In this document: piece by piece, positions 11,101-21,471 of the stretch
Layout of the letters: every line of letters begins with the position of its first letter
How positions within the stretch are numbered: the stretch's first letter is position 1
From: Branchiostoma floridae
Lineage: Eukaryota > Chordata > Leptocardii > Amphioxiformes > Branchiostomatidae
Reading direction: 5' to 3'
Length of the DNA: 64,000 bases
Assembly: GCF_000003815.2 (NCBI RefSeq)
Contig: NC_049984.1
Coordinates: 22,967,963 to 23,031,962, forward strand
Notes under the pieces: generated by a model
What the model was told of the DNA's origin: nothing
What the model saw: the letters and a program-made list of their open reading frames with translations, nothing else
Databases searched by the model: none
Translations under genes and position numbers: made by a program

Positions 11101-14100
11101 TCACAACGGGACATATCACGCAAATTTCGAATCGCCAGGGAATATCCTGTATAAAAATGTTCAGTTCGTGCAGTTTTCTGTCCGACAAAGGTCAACAGGG
11201 AAAGGTGAGCTGTTGATTACAGTGTCTGATATCTGCCTTCGAACGCCCGAAGGAAAAAGCTAGCCCACATAACAGGATCTGCAGTAGCATTTTGATTCCA
11301 GATTTACTTTTTATCAATATGAAATATGGAAATATAGTTTTGGGTGTGTCTGTGTGTGAGTCTGTATATGTATGTGTTTCCGCATTTTTGTAGTCAGCAT
11401 AACTCAGAACCTTTTGATGGATTATGATGATATTTGGTATGTAGGTAGATGTTGGAAAAACGAAGGAAAATGTGGATTTTACGCCCCCTGGTATATGGCC
11501 ATGGTATTGCAACTGAACTTCCATTTTGATCTGTACGTTTTATGTCCTTTTTTGTAACAGATAGCTTGTGATGTAAGGAAGAAGTAGTGTATGTTTGGGT
11601 TCCGTAGCAGCTTACTCTGGAACGGCAGGGGTGTTTTTGTCAAAATTTTAACGAAAAAAGGCAACGACAGATTCCCATGATATTTAGTATGCAGATAGCT
11701 TGGGCAAAGATGTGCATAATGACCAAGTCATCGAAATTTGTACTAAATTGTTTTCACCTGAGACATGAAGCGCTCTCTTATTGTTACCCTGTTTTGGTGG
11801 ATCCGGTTTCCTACAAGAATTGTTGCTGGTAGCAAGCAGAAAACTTAACGACAAAGTTAAGATTTAAAAAAAACATCCCAAAGAACCTGTTCTTTTTTTA
11901 CGCTACAGGCCCTTTAATACTTACGCTCAGTGACATGTATTATATGTCGTTCTGCAGGTTCTAAGATGGGCGGCTGCCGACCCAGACAAGCGGGTAGCTC
12001 ACCTGGCCCGTGTGCTGGCCCTCATCCGACTCCCGCAGCTCTCTCCCTACTACATCCACGACAGCCTGGACAAGAACCCACTCCTCGCCCAGTCCACCGA
12101 CTGCAAGGCCTTGGTGGAAGAAGTCAAGCTGTACCACCTGTTACCGGAGAGGCGCGCCGCCATGCGGCTGTCAGCGTCAGCGCAGCCGCGGGCGTGTAAC
12201 CTGACGCGTGACGTCATTGTGCTTCAGTGCGGGAAGACGCCGGCGTCCTGGTACGAGTACGGCGTGAACATGACCATGTGTTACATGCCTGACGACGGCC
12301 ACTGGTTCCCGTGGCCTCCAACGCTGACACCCAGGATCAACCACTGTGCTATAGCGCTAGAGGGGGCTATCTATGCCATAGGTAACAATACACAGCCTTA
12401 TGATCAATACTGGGACCTGTTGGTTAGAGTCCTCTCTCCTCAAAACTTCGATGTCGGAAAACTGCGCTCAAAATTCGTTCTGCAAGTTAAAAATTAATGT
12501 ACAGTTTTACGCCCATTTCTGACATTTTGTGAATTTCGATTTATCAACATTTCGAAATTTTTGCAATTTCAGGGGACAAATGGGGCCAATGTGTGCAACT
12601 TTGCGAATACCTGGCGCATTTTGACGCAGTCTTATTAGATATCGACCCAATAGTAGATTATAATAGCCTTCAAAGGAGGCTAAAAGTGGTATCTGACTGC
12701 ACCTGCGTCAAGCCTGTGTCACTGTTTGTTCACTGCATCACTGTTTTGTTATTTTCTCCAATTTTTATAATTTAGATATTGCGCAATACATAAAAGTATG
12801 ACTTAGAAGACGACAAAATACACAAAAAGAAAATTTGTTCTTTATCTCTGAAATTCGTTGAGTATCTTTAGAACCCCGCAGTGACACAAGCTTGACGCAA
12901 GTGTAGTGAGATACCACCTCAACGTGTTTGCCCATTGTTCCCAGGTGGAATGGACCACGCCGGAAACGTCCTGCGCTCCGCCGAGCGGTTTGACCTCCAG
13001 AAGAACGCCTGGTACCCCATCGCCTCCATGAGCGTGGGGCGTTACCACTGCGCAGTCACCGAGTTTGATGGACAGCTGTACGTCTCCGGTGGTATCACGG
13101 ATCACACGCGCGTCCTGCCGTCTGTGGAAAGGTCAGGGGTCAGAACATTCATTGTACACACAACTAAGTGTTGTTTTTCATCCAACGTTTTGGTGACTAT
13201 TCCTCAAGGTAATTCTGACTGCTTTACAGATGCGATAGTATTTACATAAATGTGCAAGGAGAAGAAGTCAGAATGCCCTGAGGAAGGTGACAGACTGTCA
13301 TCGAAACGTCAGTTGAATGAAACATTAGTTATGTACAAAGAATCTGGTTTTTAAGTGACTTACTAACCTAATGAAACTGTTCAAGTAACTGAGTCCAAGT
13401 AACGTGAATGTGAATAATTTACAGTTGGGGGGAGGTTGTAGAATGGTTTAATTTTGGCATCCATCAGGCCCTTCTTAAGGGGGCATGGATCGTAGAAATC
13501 GGCTTGAAAGTGCTAGAATGGCCAGTCCACAGGAGGTTAAGCCCTGTATACGATGGACAAACTAGCATTGCAAATTATTCTCCCTACAGAAGGCGTAGCT
13601 AGTCTGGTAAAGACTACAAAGTTGGGAAGTTAGTATCGGCCCCCGGCTCGGTTCAGTGAAGCATGATTGGCCCAGGATCAAGATGTCTTCCTTCACTCCC
13701 CTCACTTGATTTTGTCCAGTGTCCAGAAATCTCATGTTCTGATACAGATTGTGGGGGTTAGCAGAATGGGTAGTGGGGAAAAACTATCAAGCAATTACTA
13801 CAACTAGTCCAGCCACTCACATGACTTTTATTCTTGCCCGTAGATACGACCCCGGGAGGGACGAGTGGACCACGCTCGCCCCCATGACGGAACCCAGGTT
13901 CTACCACCAGTTTGTCAAGAAGGGAGACCGGCTGTTTGTCTTGCTGGGCAGGAACAGCAGGTAAGGATGGCTAGGCCATCTTCAAACATCTTTGATCAAA
14001 CTGACTAAGCTTTAACAAGGGAATACATTATCATGAAATTTCATCTTGGTTGGTAAGTTACATCATGCAAAAGGTGAAACTATTCTTCAACTGAAAAACT

Positions 14101-14925
14101 GGACTGAAATTTTAGACTTTCATCACTTAGTCTTCTTCAGCTGTCTGACCCAAACGCTCTGAACACATGACTTTTCACAAATGTGACGTCAGCAATGGGT
14201 CAAAAATTGTTGGAAGTTGATATCCACCCCTGTACGCGTGCTGGTTGAGAGGATGGATATTCATTAGCCAATCAACAACAATGACAGGAGATATCAGCAT
14301 TTAGGATATATGACACAAGTCAATCAGCACCAAGGACAGTACCTAGCCAATCAGTTATCTATACCATACTGAAGTGTGTTTATATTTCAGTTACTTCAAC
14401 ACCAGTACAGTGGAGATCTATGACGTCAGAAGAGACCAGTGGAGTGTGGGGTGCCAGAGGGAACCCCCAGTGGAGCTACACCCCACCTGCGACCGGCCCG
14501 TCTGCACCCTGACCCGGAACCTCATCCACCTCATCCACCCCTGTGGCGCGTCCGTGGCCTACGATGACGTCAGATCCGCCTGGCTGACGTCACGCGTCCT
14601 TGCGCCCGTTCCCGGGCATCACCCTAACTACTCCTTCTTCATGCACGGGCGCGTCATGTACGCGTTCGGCCCGCACCTGTCGCGTTGCTATAGCTACGAT
14701 ATCGACTTGGATAAAGACTGGAAGGAGATCTCCCCCCTCCCCGTGCAGGGGGATCTGCTCATCACCCCCTGTGCCCTGCAGCTGTACAGGGATCTCCTCC
14801 CCAAACCCGGGGGGAACACCCCACAAGCAGAGTCCCCTCCCGCCCCCGCAGCAAGCGGGTCCCCCCGGGGAGCAGAAGCAGCTAGCGGGTCCGGATCTGG
14901 GTCCAGTTCAGGGTCTGGATGCTAG
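7481..14925 (+). CDS. BTB-BACK-Kelch (Kelch-like) protein, five exons
   Basis: Complete gene model of 652 codons plus stop; all four introns are GT-AG and keep phase. Domains: BTB about residues 45-162 (DVVL, FPAHRSVLAAFSDYF, ILDYMYTG), BACK about 165-300, Kelch repeats about 335-600 (double-glycine blades GGMDH and SGGITD with following W), then a Pro/Gly/Ser-rich tail from about 605. Kelch-like proteins of this plan usually act as substrate adaptors of Cullin-3 ubiquitin ligases: BTB and BACK bind the cullin and the propeller binds substrate. That role is family knowledge, not seen here. Only two or three blades are canonical; the C-terminal ones lack the double glycine. The start is the first ATG; a second in-frame ATG lies at 7496. 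I could not assign a specific KLHL orthologue. Confidence 0.93.
8837..9570. mobile_element. Outer inverted-repeat element with AGGCC-CCACCAATTT ends
   Basis: Left AAGGCCCCACCAATTTTATT, right inverse ending TTTGGTATGGCCTAA. Encloses a second element of related ends at 9091-9460. Confidence 0.6.
9091..9460. mobile_element. Nested inverted-repeat element, 370 bp
   Basis: Ends AAGGCCACACCGATTTAATT and inverse. Its reverse complement is present at 62969-63324 with the same interior (AAATGGTTGGGGTAAAGGTA), so this is a real family. Confidence 0.85.
9715..9810. repeat. Inverted repeat with GTTGCTTGA motif
   Basis: CCAGGTAATAAGATA then TTACTCAAGCAACTG and its inverse CAGTTGCTTGAATAG. Same family at 19608-19705 and 27514-27774. 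Confidence 0.6.
10675..10920 (-). mobile_element. Palindromic MITE family P, copy 1 (GGGGCACCGGTG arms)
   Basis: Starts GGTGGACTCTCACTGCACTT, ends AAGTGCAGTTAGATACCACC. Arms about 48 bp with an inner GCACCGGTGC palindrome; core GTATGACTTAGAAGACAACA. Intron 1 of the Kelch-like gene. Confidence 0.9.
11290..11560 (+). repeat. TG dispersed repeat
   Basis: Contains GGGTGTGTCTGTGTGTGAG, CAGCATAACTCAGAACC and CTGGTATATGGCCATGGTA, diagnostic blocks of the family. Intron 1 of the Kelch-like gene. Confidence 0.65.
11958..12381 (+). CDS. Kelch-like gene, exon 2 (rest of BACK, first blade)
   Basis: Acceptor TTCTGCAG|GTTCTA and donor CATAG|GTAACA. Reads LRWAAADPDKRVAHLARVL then LIRLPQLSP, the typical BACK motif, followed by the linker and the first propeller strands. 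Ends with one base of a split Gly codon. Intron 1 upstream is 3.8 kb and full of repeats. Confidence 0.93.
12686..12919 (-). mobile_element. Palindromic MITE family P, copy 2 (GCGTCAAGCTTG arms)
   Basis: Same core as copy 1 (GTATGACTTAGAAGACGACA) but the inner arm reads GCGTCAAGCCTGTGTCACTG on the left and CAGTGACACAAGCTTGACGC on the right. Ends 25 bases before Kelch-like exon 3. Confidence 0.9.
12945..13131 (+). CDS. Kelch-like gene, exon 3 (Kelch blades)
   Basis: Acceptor GTTCCCAG|GTGGAA restores the Gly-Gly of a blade (AIGGMDHAGNV). Contains RSAERFDLQKNAW and HCAVTEFDGQLYVSGG, classic Kelch strands. Donor GAAAG|GTCAGG. A palindromic element ends only 25 bases before this exon. Confidence 0.92.
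13255..13330 (+). repeat. Half copy of a GAGGAAGGTGACAGA repeat
   Basis: GAATGCCCTGAGGAAGGTGACAG and CATCGAAACGTC match both arms of the inverted pair at 15565-15750. Intron 3 of the Kelch-like gene. Confidence 0.6.
13844..13960 (+). CDS. Kelch-like gene, exon 4
   Basis: Acceptor CCCGTAG|ATACGA, donor CAGCAG|GTAAGG. Reads YDPGRDEWTTLAPM then RFYHQFV, a Kelch blade with the conserved W and the LAPM turn. Joins exon 3 as VERYDP, in frame. Confidence 0.92.
14391..14925 (+). CDS. Kelch-like gene, exon 5 and stop
   Basis: Acceptor TATTTCAG|TTACTT; joins exon 4 as NSSYFN. Encodes the last, divergent blades (TVEIYDVRRDQW, CYSYDIDLDKDW) and a 45-residue tail of Pro, Ala, Ser and Gly that ends in a GSGSGSSSGSGC run. 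TAG stop at 14923-14925. Confidence 0.92.
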
Positions 14926-15564
14926 ATCAATCCCAGCACTCTCCGAGCAGAGCTTCAACTCTGGCTAGTTTTGACGTCATTTTAAGCGTTTTTCACCAAG
15001 CCTTCTATTTTGGCAGGTTTCCTTTTAGCCCGATAAAAACACATAAAAAGATGCCACAAACCAGCCGAAGCCTAACCTCTGCTTGGAGAATACATTTCCA
15101 GCCTATGTAGTCTATCTGACTCCATAGGCCGACTGAATAGAAAGAACAGTGTTTGGCTGGCCGGTAGAGAGTTTCCGTGTGTCAGTTTTCAAGATTGCCT
15201 GCCAGGGTCTGATACTAGTAGCTATGCGCTCAGACAGCACTGATCGAAAATAGCTAGCCTTGCTTCGATGACTGTTGACTCTAACTAGTTGCAAAGTGGG
15301 ATAACTGGTTCATAGTGTGCTGATTGATCAGTGAAAGGCATAAAGCCTAGAAGACGTCTTCTCGCTAATAATGTGCAATATGCTGGGTACTAAGTTTCCC
15401 TTTCAAAGGACATTCCAAGATGAGCCTAGCAATGTACAGAGAGCTGTTTCTTTCCTTCAAAGTTGCTTAAGAGATGTATGTATATGTATAAATAAGAGAA
15501 ATATGTGAAGAATATGACTCAATTACTGCCTTCTTTGTACCCAACGAAGTGTTTTCTTCAAACA

Positions 15565-15750
15565 ACGTTTCTGTGACCGTCTGTCACCTTCCTCAGGGCA
15601 ATTCTGAATTTGTACTGCAGCTGTAGGTGGCGCTGCTTACAGATGCGTTCCCAAACTTAAGCAGATGTTAGTAGCGACACCTTTAGCTGCAAGTTAGAAT
15701 TGCTCTGAGGAAGGTGACAGATGGTCACTGAAACATCGTTTGAATAAAAC
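15565..15750. repeat. Inverted pair of GAGGAAGGTGACAGA repeats
   Basis: CTGTCACCTTCCTCAGGGCA at 15580-15599 faces CTGAGGAAGGTGACAGA at 15706-15722, both with an adjoining AACG/CGTT block. In the putative 3-prime UTR of the Kelch-like gene. Confidence 0.7.
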
Positions 15751-16584
15751 ACTGCATTGTGTATAAAGAATTCGGTCATTCAGTGACTAATTACCAACAG
15801 GATGAAACTACTTACAGATGTCAAATTACCTTGTGACACATTTTGCATCACGTGTAAATGTGTCAGAAGATTTCTAGTTGTGCATGTTGTCTAGTAACTT
15901 GATGAATTTCTCAAAGAGCTAAACATTAAGTTATGAATGTCCAGCCCACGTGAAACAGTGAAAGCGCAGCTAAATGGCTGGTACGTAAAAATGCTTCTAA
16001 AGCTTCAAATTTATGTAAATTCATACATATCAGTTTATTTGAAGCACTTTGAAGTCTTTCCAGCTTTATATGAAATAAGTGTGCTATTAAATATGTATAT
16101 ATATGTTTTATGCAGATGTGAATTTATAAAGAATTCTTAAGATGATTTCAAGTTTATATATATATATTTCTATTTTGTTCTGCCAACATAAGCAATTTGT
16201 TTTATTTTTAAGTTTATCTGAAATGTTGCCGTTCGTGTTTGCAACAGTCGACCAGTACCAGTGAATCATTAAACGCTACAATTTTATTGTTAAAAAAACA
16301 ATACAGCTTCTTGACTGGAAGTATTGCATTTATTCATATGTGATATTAGTTTTACACGTCTATTATACATGCATTTGTACTTGATATTATACAGTGATAT
16401 ATGCAACTTGAAATATGTAATTCTATACATATGTCAATATTGGTACATTCTAGACTTCATGATATACATTCTGTTTTATACATTCCGGTTACAGAAAGGC
16501 ACCTCTTCAATCATTTTATTGTAGTTTGAATTCTTCTATCTGTAACTTGTTAGGCTATCTTATTTGTACTCATTTAGTGTAGCC

Positions 16585-16590
16585 AATAAA
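16585..16590 (+). terminator. Possible polyadenylation signal of the Kelch-like gene
   Basis: AATAAA at the end of an AT-rich, ORF-free stretch 1.7 kb after the stop codon, followed by a G-rich run. Other AATAAA copies (for example near 15745) lie inside a repeat, so this is only the best of several. Confidence 0.35.
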
Positions 16591-16599
16591 CGTTCCCTT

Positions 16600-17460
16600 G
16601 TGGATCTACAAGGGGGGGGGGCGGTTGATCAGTAAGGTATGCGCCTCACTATGAAATAAGGTACACTACTAGAATTTTTTGGGCATATTTATAAAGCATA
16701 AAGCATTTATGAATGTCTGCCAAACATCGAAGAATTGCATAATTACTTTGCAGTCGACACCCAGTAAAGTTGGTAGATATTGATAAAAAGCTTTACACTA
16801 TATGATTATTGCTCAAAATTTGAACTGTGCACCTTATTTCAGGATGAGACCAAAAACTTAATGACCCCCCCGTATTTACATTTGTGTAAGAGGATACAAT
16901 ACTCGCCTTAAAGGCAACCCTGTGTTGGTAAATAAGCATTTGTTTACTAGTTGAGACATAGATACATTCCAAAGTGAACCTATGTAGTATGTAGCATCAA
17001 GTTCATATGTATGGATAAAAGTGCAATTCTTACTGTAATGATTACACTAAATTTTAATTAGCTAAGTGAATCAATATTCTATGAGAGGTATATATCATTG
17101 CATTCTTTCGCCATTGTCACTATGTGCTGTTGATGTTATTATTACCATGAATTCTTTCACATCAAGCTACTGGAACTAAATACATATACTAGCCTTGTGT
17201 ATGCTAGCCTTGTTTAAGTCCTTTGCATAGCCATAAAATTTACAGACGTTGAACACTATGCTATGGAATTCCACCTTTTCTGCAACAATATCAGAAAAGT
17301 GAGATGTGTCTTCCTTTCGTCTACTATACTCAGAACATCAATTTACAGCTTGGCCCGAGAGAAACATCATTTTGAAATAATTTTTAACTTCTAAACATCC
17401 GAAAGGCTGTACAAGTAACGTAAAAATGAGAGAGAAAAACATTACAGTCATTTGAAGCAA
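16600..17460. other. No gene seen
   Basis: AT-rich spacer between the Kelch-like gene and MITE Q copy 1; a poly-G run at 16612-16620. Confidence 0.6.
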
Positions 17461-17464
17461 TATA

Positions 17465-17633
17465 TACAGTAGAAGCCAGTTAATTTCACAACAGATAATC
17501 GCATACTTCTGTTATTGCACGAAATCCCATGGTGACGCGGTCCAGCTTGATAACTTCGCTTTGTTGGACCATTCAGATAATTGCACAAAATGCACTGGCA
17601 AATGGGGTGTGCATTTAAGCGAATTCTACTGTA
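17465..17633. mobile_element. MITE family Q (TACAGTAGAAGCC ends), copy 1
   Basis: Left TACAGTAGAAGCCAGTTAAT, right ending GAATTCTACTGTA; interior TTGCACAAAATGC and AACTTCGCTTTGTTG. Other copies at 33.9 and 35.2 kb. Confidence 0.85.
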
Positions 17634-18507
17634 TTTACACGGCAAGTACATGATAAACGTACACAAGCATCTTCATAACTCCGCTTACAGCAAGACCTCC
17701 CGAATGTAGAGGATGTAAATGTCGTTCCACTATGTAGATGGTGTTACTATTGATATGTAACGGTACATGATTAGTCATATGAGATACTTCTAAACTAATC
17801 TTGCGTCCATTCCACTATTCTCTAAATCGTTACTACTTAGACTACCGTGCGTGCAAGCCATCATATAATCTCGTCTTATTACTCGGAGCTAAATTGTTGG
17901 ACTGCATAGTCCTTGATAAGCAGTCAATTCGATCGATACAAAAATGAATACAGCCACCTGAAAAAAATTATGTATTTCTATCATAAACCTAGCCAAATGA
18001 GACACAAATGAAAAATAACTTTATAAAGTAAAGTATGGGTCACACAGAGGATAACGTATCAGTATGTACGTGTATATAATGTTCCCCATTTTTTCGGTGT
18101 TTTCCCATGGCATATGCCCTGTAGCGATCAGACTATCAACATTTTTCAAGAAATGTTCATGTCAATAAATGGAAGGATCGGATCTCATTGGATTTGAAGA
18201 TGTACATTTTTGATAAGAAATGTGGAACTTATATCACAAGTTGGCATCATTGTATATGATTCTTTTTCGTTAGCTATAGGCTTCGCTATGCCTACGACTC
18301 GCGTATTTAGTCGATACATGTCTAAGTGCCGAGCTTTGATACTTTATACATCCGAAATGATGAATGAATATTCCTGACAAGATGTCCGGGCTGAGCCGAC
18401 CCTAGGACCGAATTCAGATCCACGGATACATATGGAATTTGATCCAGATAGCCAAGCAGCGGGGTTGCGTTACCACTTGTGCCATGGGGACATGTATTGT
18501 GTATAGT

Positions 18508-18840
18508 GTGTATACTAAAGTCAATGACCTGAAACTACGATTCGGTCAAATCCATATGCATCACTTCTGTCATCAATTATAAATCAGTCATAATGCGTTT
18601 TGTTCTAGCTTACTCCAAAAATAGCAAATATAGCCTGTAAGTCGAATTTCTGTTCAAATCCACGTTTCGGCTAATCTGTATATACCAAAGTCAACGACCT
18701 GAAACGACAGTTAAAATCCGTTACTCGTGTCATCAATTATGAATTATTCAAAATGCAATTTTGCTTGCTTACTCTCAATATGGGCTTAAAGGGCGAATGA
18801 CCTGAAAAGTGACCGTCGACTTGAACCACTGTTTAATTCC
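18508..18840 (+). repeat. Two degenerate tandem units of ~170 bp
   Basis: AAAGTCAATGACCTGAAAC, TCATCAATTAT and TTGCTTACTC-like blocks recur in order near 18.52-18.64 and 18.69-18.80 kb. Confidence 0.6.
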
Positions 18841-19020
18841 GAGTTTCTAAGTCGCATATTTACATATATCCATATTTTGTCTTTCTCAAAGACATTCAAA
18901 TTCCAATAATTATGCTACCTATTTTTTTTCCTAAATTATATTTTTTTTTCTTGCTTTAACAGAAGTATCTACTATTTCTTGACATCACATTGACAGTACG
19001 CAATGCCTCTAGTTACATAA

Positions 19021-19183
19021 GGTGTGACGTCATCTGTGGGTCAAAGTTTAGAAGTTGGTATCCCCAAGCCTTCGTGAGAAGGTTAGTATGGCCGCCTTTA
19101 CTTTTCTGGCAAAAGAAATATTTTCTCGGGGAGGGGACATCAACTTCCGACAAACTTTGACCTTGTGATGACGTCACACTGCC
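19021..19183. mobile_element. Inverted-repeat element with TGACGTCA ends
   Basis: GGTGTGACGTCATC and GGGTCAAAGTTTAGAAGTTG pair with CAACTTCCGACAAACTTTGA and GATGACGTCACAC. A single similar arm lies at 14188-14222. Confidence 0.75.
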
Positions 19184-19607
19184 TAAAAGCACGCGTCCTT
19201 TTCATTCAGATAGCCATTTCTCTTGGTAGGAGACGAGTGTATTTCTCAAACTGTAATCTACCAAGTCAGATGCTACTCAACTCTGCTCAAAGATGCTGAT
19301 GTCGCTAGTTGTGCTAGTTTGAAAACATGTTATCATGAGTCATTAAGCCCCTGTCACACATACGTACAATTTACGAGCTGCTGCCGTACTTCTTAATTGC
19401 AAGGAAGGTTGCTGAATTGTAATATAGATATAGATTCGAGCGTAATTTTCAACCTAAAAATCTACCCATAACATTGGACGGGGCTCGAGAAAATGCGAAC
19501 ATCGGTCGATTTCTGAAAATCGCGCGATGATCGAGCAAACACAAGCGTCTGCCGAAAATGTCATATAGAAGTCAGTCTATTGTCGATGAAGCTTAATATT
19601 AGACATC

Positions 19608-19705
19608 CAGGTAATGATATACTAGTAAGCCACAAAAAAAAAAAACAGTTACTCAAGCAACTGGATACGATTTTGGAAATAATATCCAGTTGCTTCAGAA
19701 ACTGC
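19608..19705. repeat. Inverted repeat with GTTGCTTGA motif, copy 2
   Basis: CCAGGTAATGATATACTAG, an A-run, TTACTCAAGCAACTGGAT and its inverse ATCCAGTTGCTTCAG. Confidence 0.55.
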
Positions 19706-19745
19706 ATTGATTTTTCTTGTTATGTGACAGGGACATAAGGACACA

Positions 19746-20037
19746 TCACAAATCGGGCAGCGGGTTCTTTCTGGCGTTGACCCGCGGGATCGGCGTCATG
19801 GCGGGCCCCCCGTTCGTCAGGGCACTCGGCGGCCGCCCTTCCCTGACGAAAGTGGGCCCTACAGGCGAGGCGCGGCCGTTCGGCATAGAGCGGGCCGGGG
19901 ACGGGTCGGGACTGGTGTGGGAACCCGCTCCCACCGACGCCTCGTCATCAGCGTCACGTGATGTGCCCGGCGTGACGTACACCTCCACGCTGTGATGGCG
20001 GACCGAACCACCGGTCAGGGACGAGGGGTACTCGTAC
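19746..20037 (-). CDS. GPCR exon 5 (C-terminal tail)
   Basis: Acceptor CACTCCAG|GTACGA completes the Arg codon left by exon 4, giving VRRYEYPSS. About 96 residues rich in Pro, Ser, Gly, ending NARKNPLPDL and a TGA stop. GC-rich compared with its flanks. The phase match and GC jump support this as the last exon. Confidence 0.8.
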
Positions 20038-21410
20038 CTGGAGTGAAACACACAATACGAAAATACTGTTTTACGTATATATGGATGATATCATTTAGGA
20101 AGCCTAAAACTGATGCTAGCGCGCAGAAAACGTTGCCCTCATTATAGAATCTGAGTGGTCAAGAAGGTGGAACAAATGAGTAAACACACATGTATGTTAT
20201 ACCGAGTAGTAGATTCTTCATTTTTGTTCTTTCACATCTTCTTATTTGACTTTGGAATTGACTTGTCTTAGCATTCAAGACATTGGTATCGGTTTTTCAA
20301 TTTTTATTCCAATTCATGGCATATTTTTGTACGATTTACAGTATGATCAAAACCTAGAAGGGGAAACGAAAATTGATGCGTGCGCTGATGTCATCATACA
20401 ATCTAATCAAGATGTCCTAATCTAGAGAAAATGCTACAATATTACATGATGATAGATTACGATGAAGGTTGGTATGATTGCTCTTCAATTTTTTGGTAAA
20501 AATCCACCCTCATTCAAAGTCCTCATGTGAAGGCATTACCAGTCATTCAGCACCAAGGACAGGTGCCATTGGTATTGTATTGCTGGCCAACTGCCGTGTT
20601 TCTCTGGACGTTGGCTGTAAACTGTGCGAGTATTTACCTCATTGGAATCTATACTATATCTCCTAGTGTTGTAAGACATATAGTATAAGAATGACAAAGA
20701 CATTTCTATTGACTGACAAAAGTCCGTAGAACACAAACCTCCGTGAAGTAATCATGGTGTATGCAGTGTGGGCAAAGGTGTTTGGTACCCTCGTAACCAT
20801 GAATGAAAATTTTCACTAAAGCCGGTTTCCATTTATGTCCAGGTATTTTGTTTATTATAACACTAGGCAGTGACCAAAGGAGTGTAGTAAACCAGATCCT
20901 ATCCTCTGTATACTAGTACTTGTAGAGTAGATTATTGGCCCCCGTTTATTGACGCCAGCTGTAGAAGGTACCACACCTTCAAGATGGGGCGTTGGTCTGT
21001 AATATAACATTGCATGGAAATACTTCTAACGTGACTTCAAATCAACGTGCATTATTAGGTCTACACTACCTACCGACATGCCCGACTACAAAGAAGAAAT
21101 TCATCAAAGGGATATCGCTGCAAACATCAAATTAAGAAAAAAAAACGTTTCTTTCTTCAGTTATTCTCCTCAGAAGATTTTGACAAAAGAGCCCCTGTAG
21201 TTCCTGGGCAAGCTGCTAGGGGGTCCAAACGTACACAATTTCTTCTTTACATCACAAGCTACCTGCCACCAAAATGTCAAAACCATCGCACGTCACACAA
21301 CCCGGACGTTCTGCTGCAGTACCAAGGCCACATACCAGGCGGCCAAAAATACACCTTAACCTTCGTCTTCCCAGTCCCTATCCACTTACCAATTATCATG
21401 ACAATGCATT

Positions 21411-21471
<61 letters not shown>

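Noticed and set aside
14600-14968. Second frames over Kelch-like exons 2 and 5
   Set aside because: Shadows caused by GC-rich coding sequence; the Kelch frame is the one that splices.
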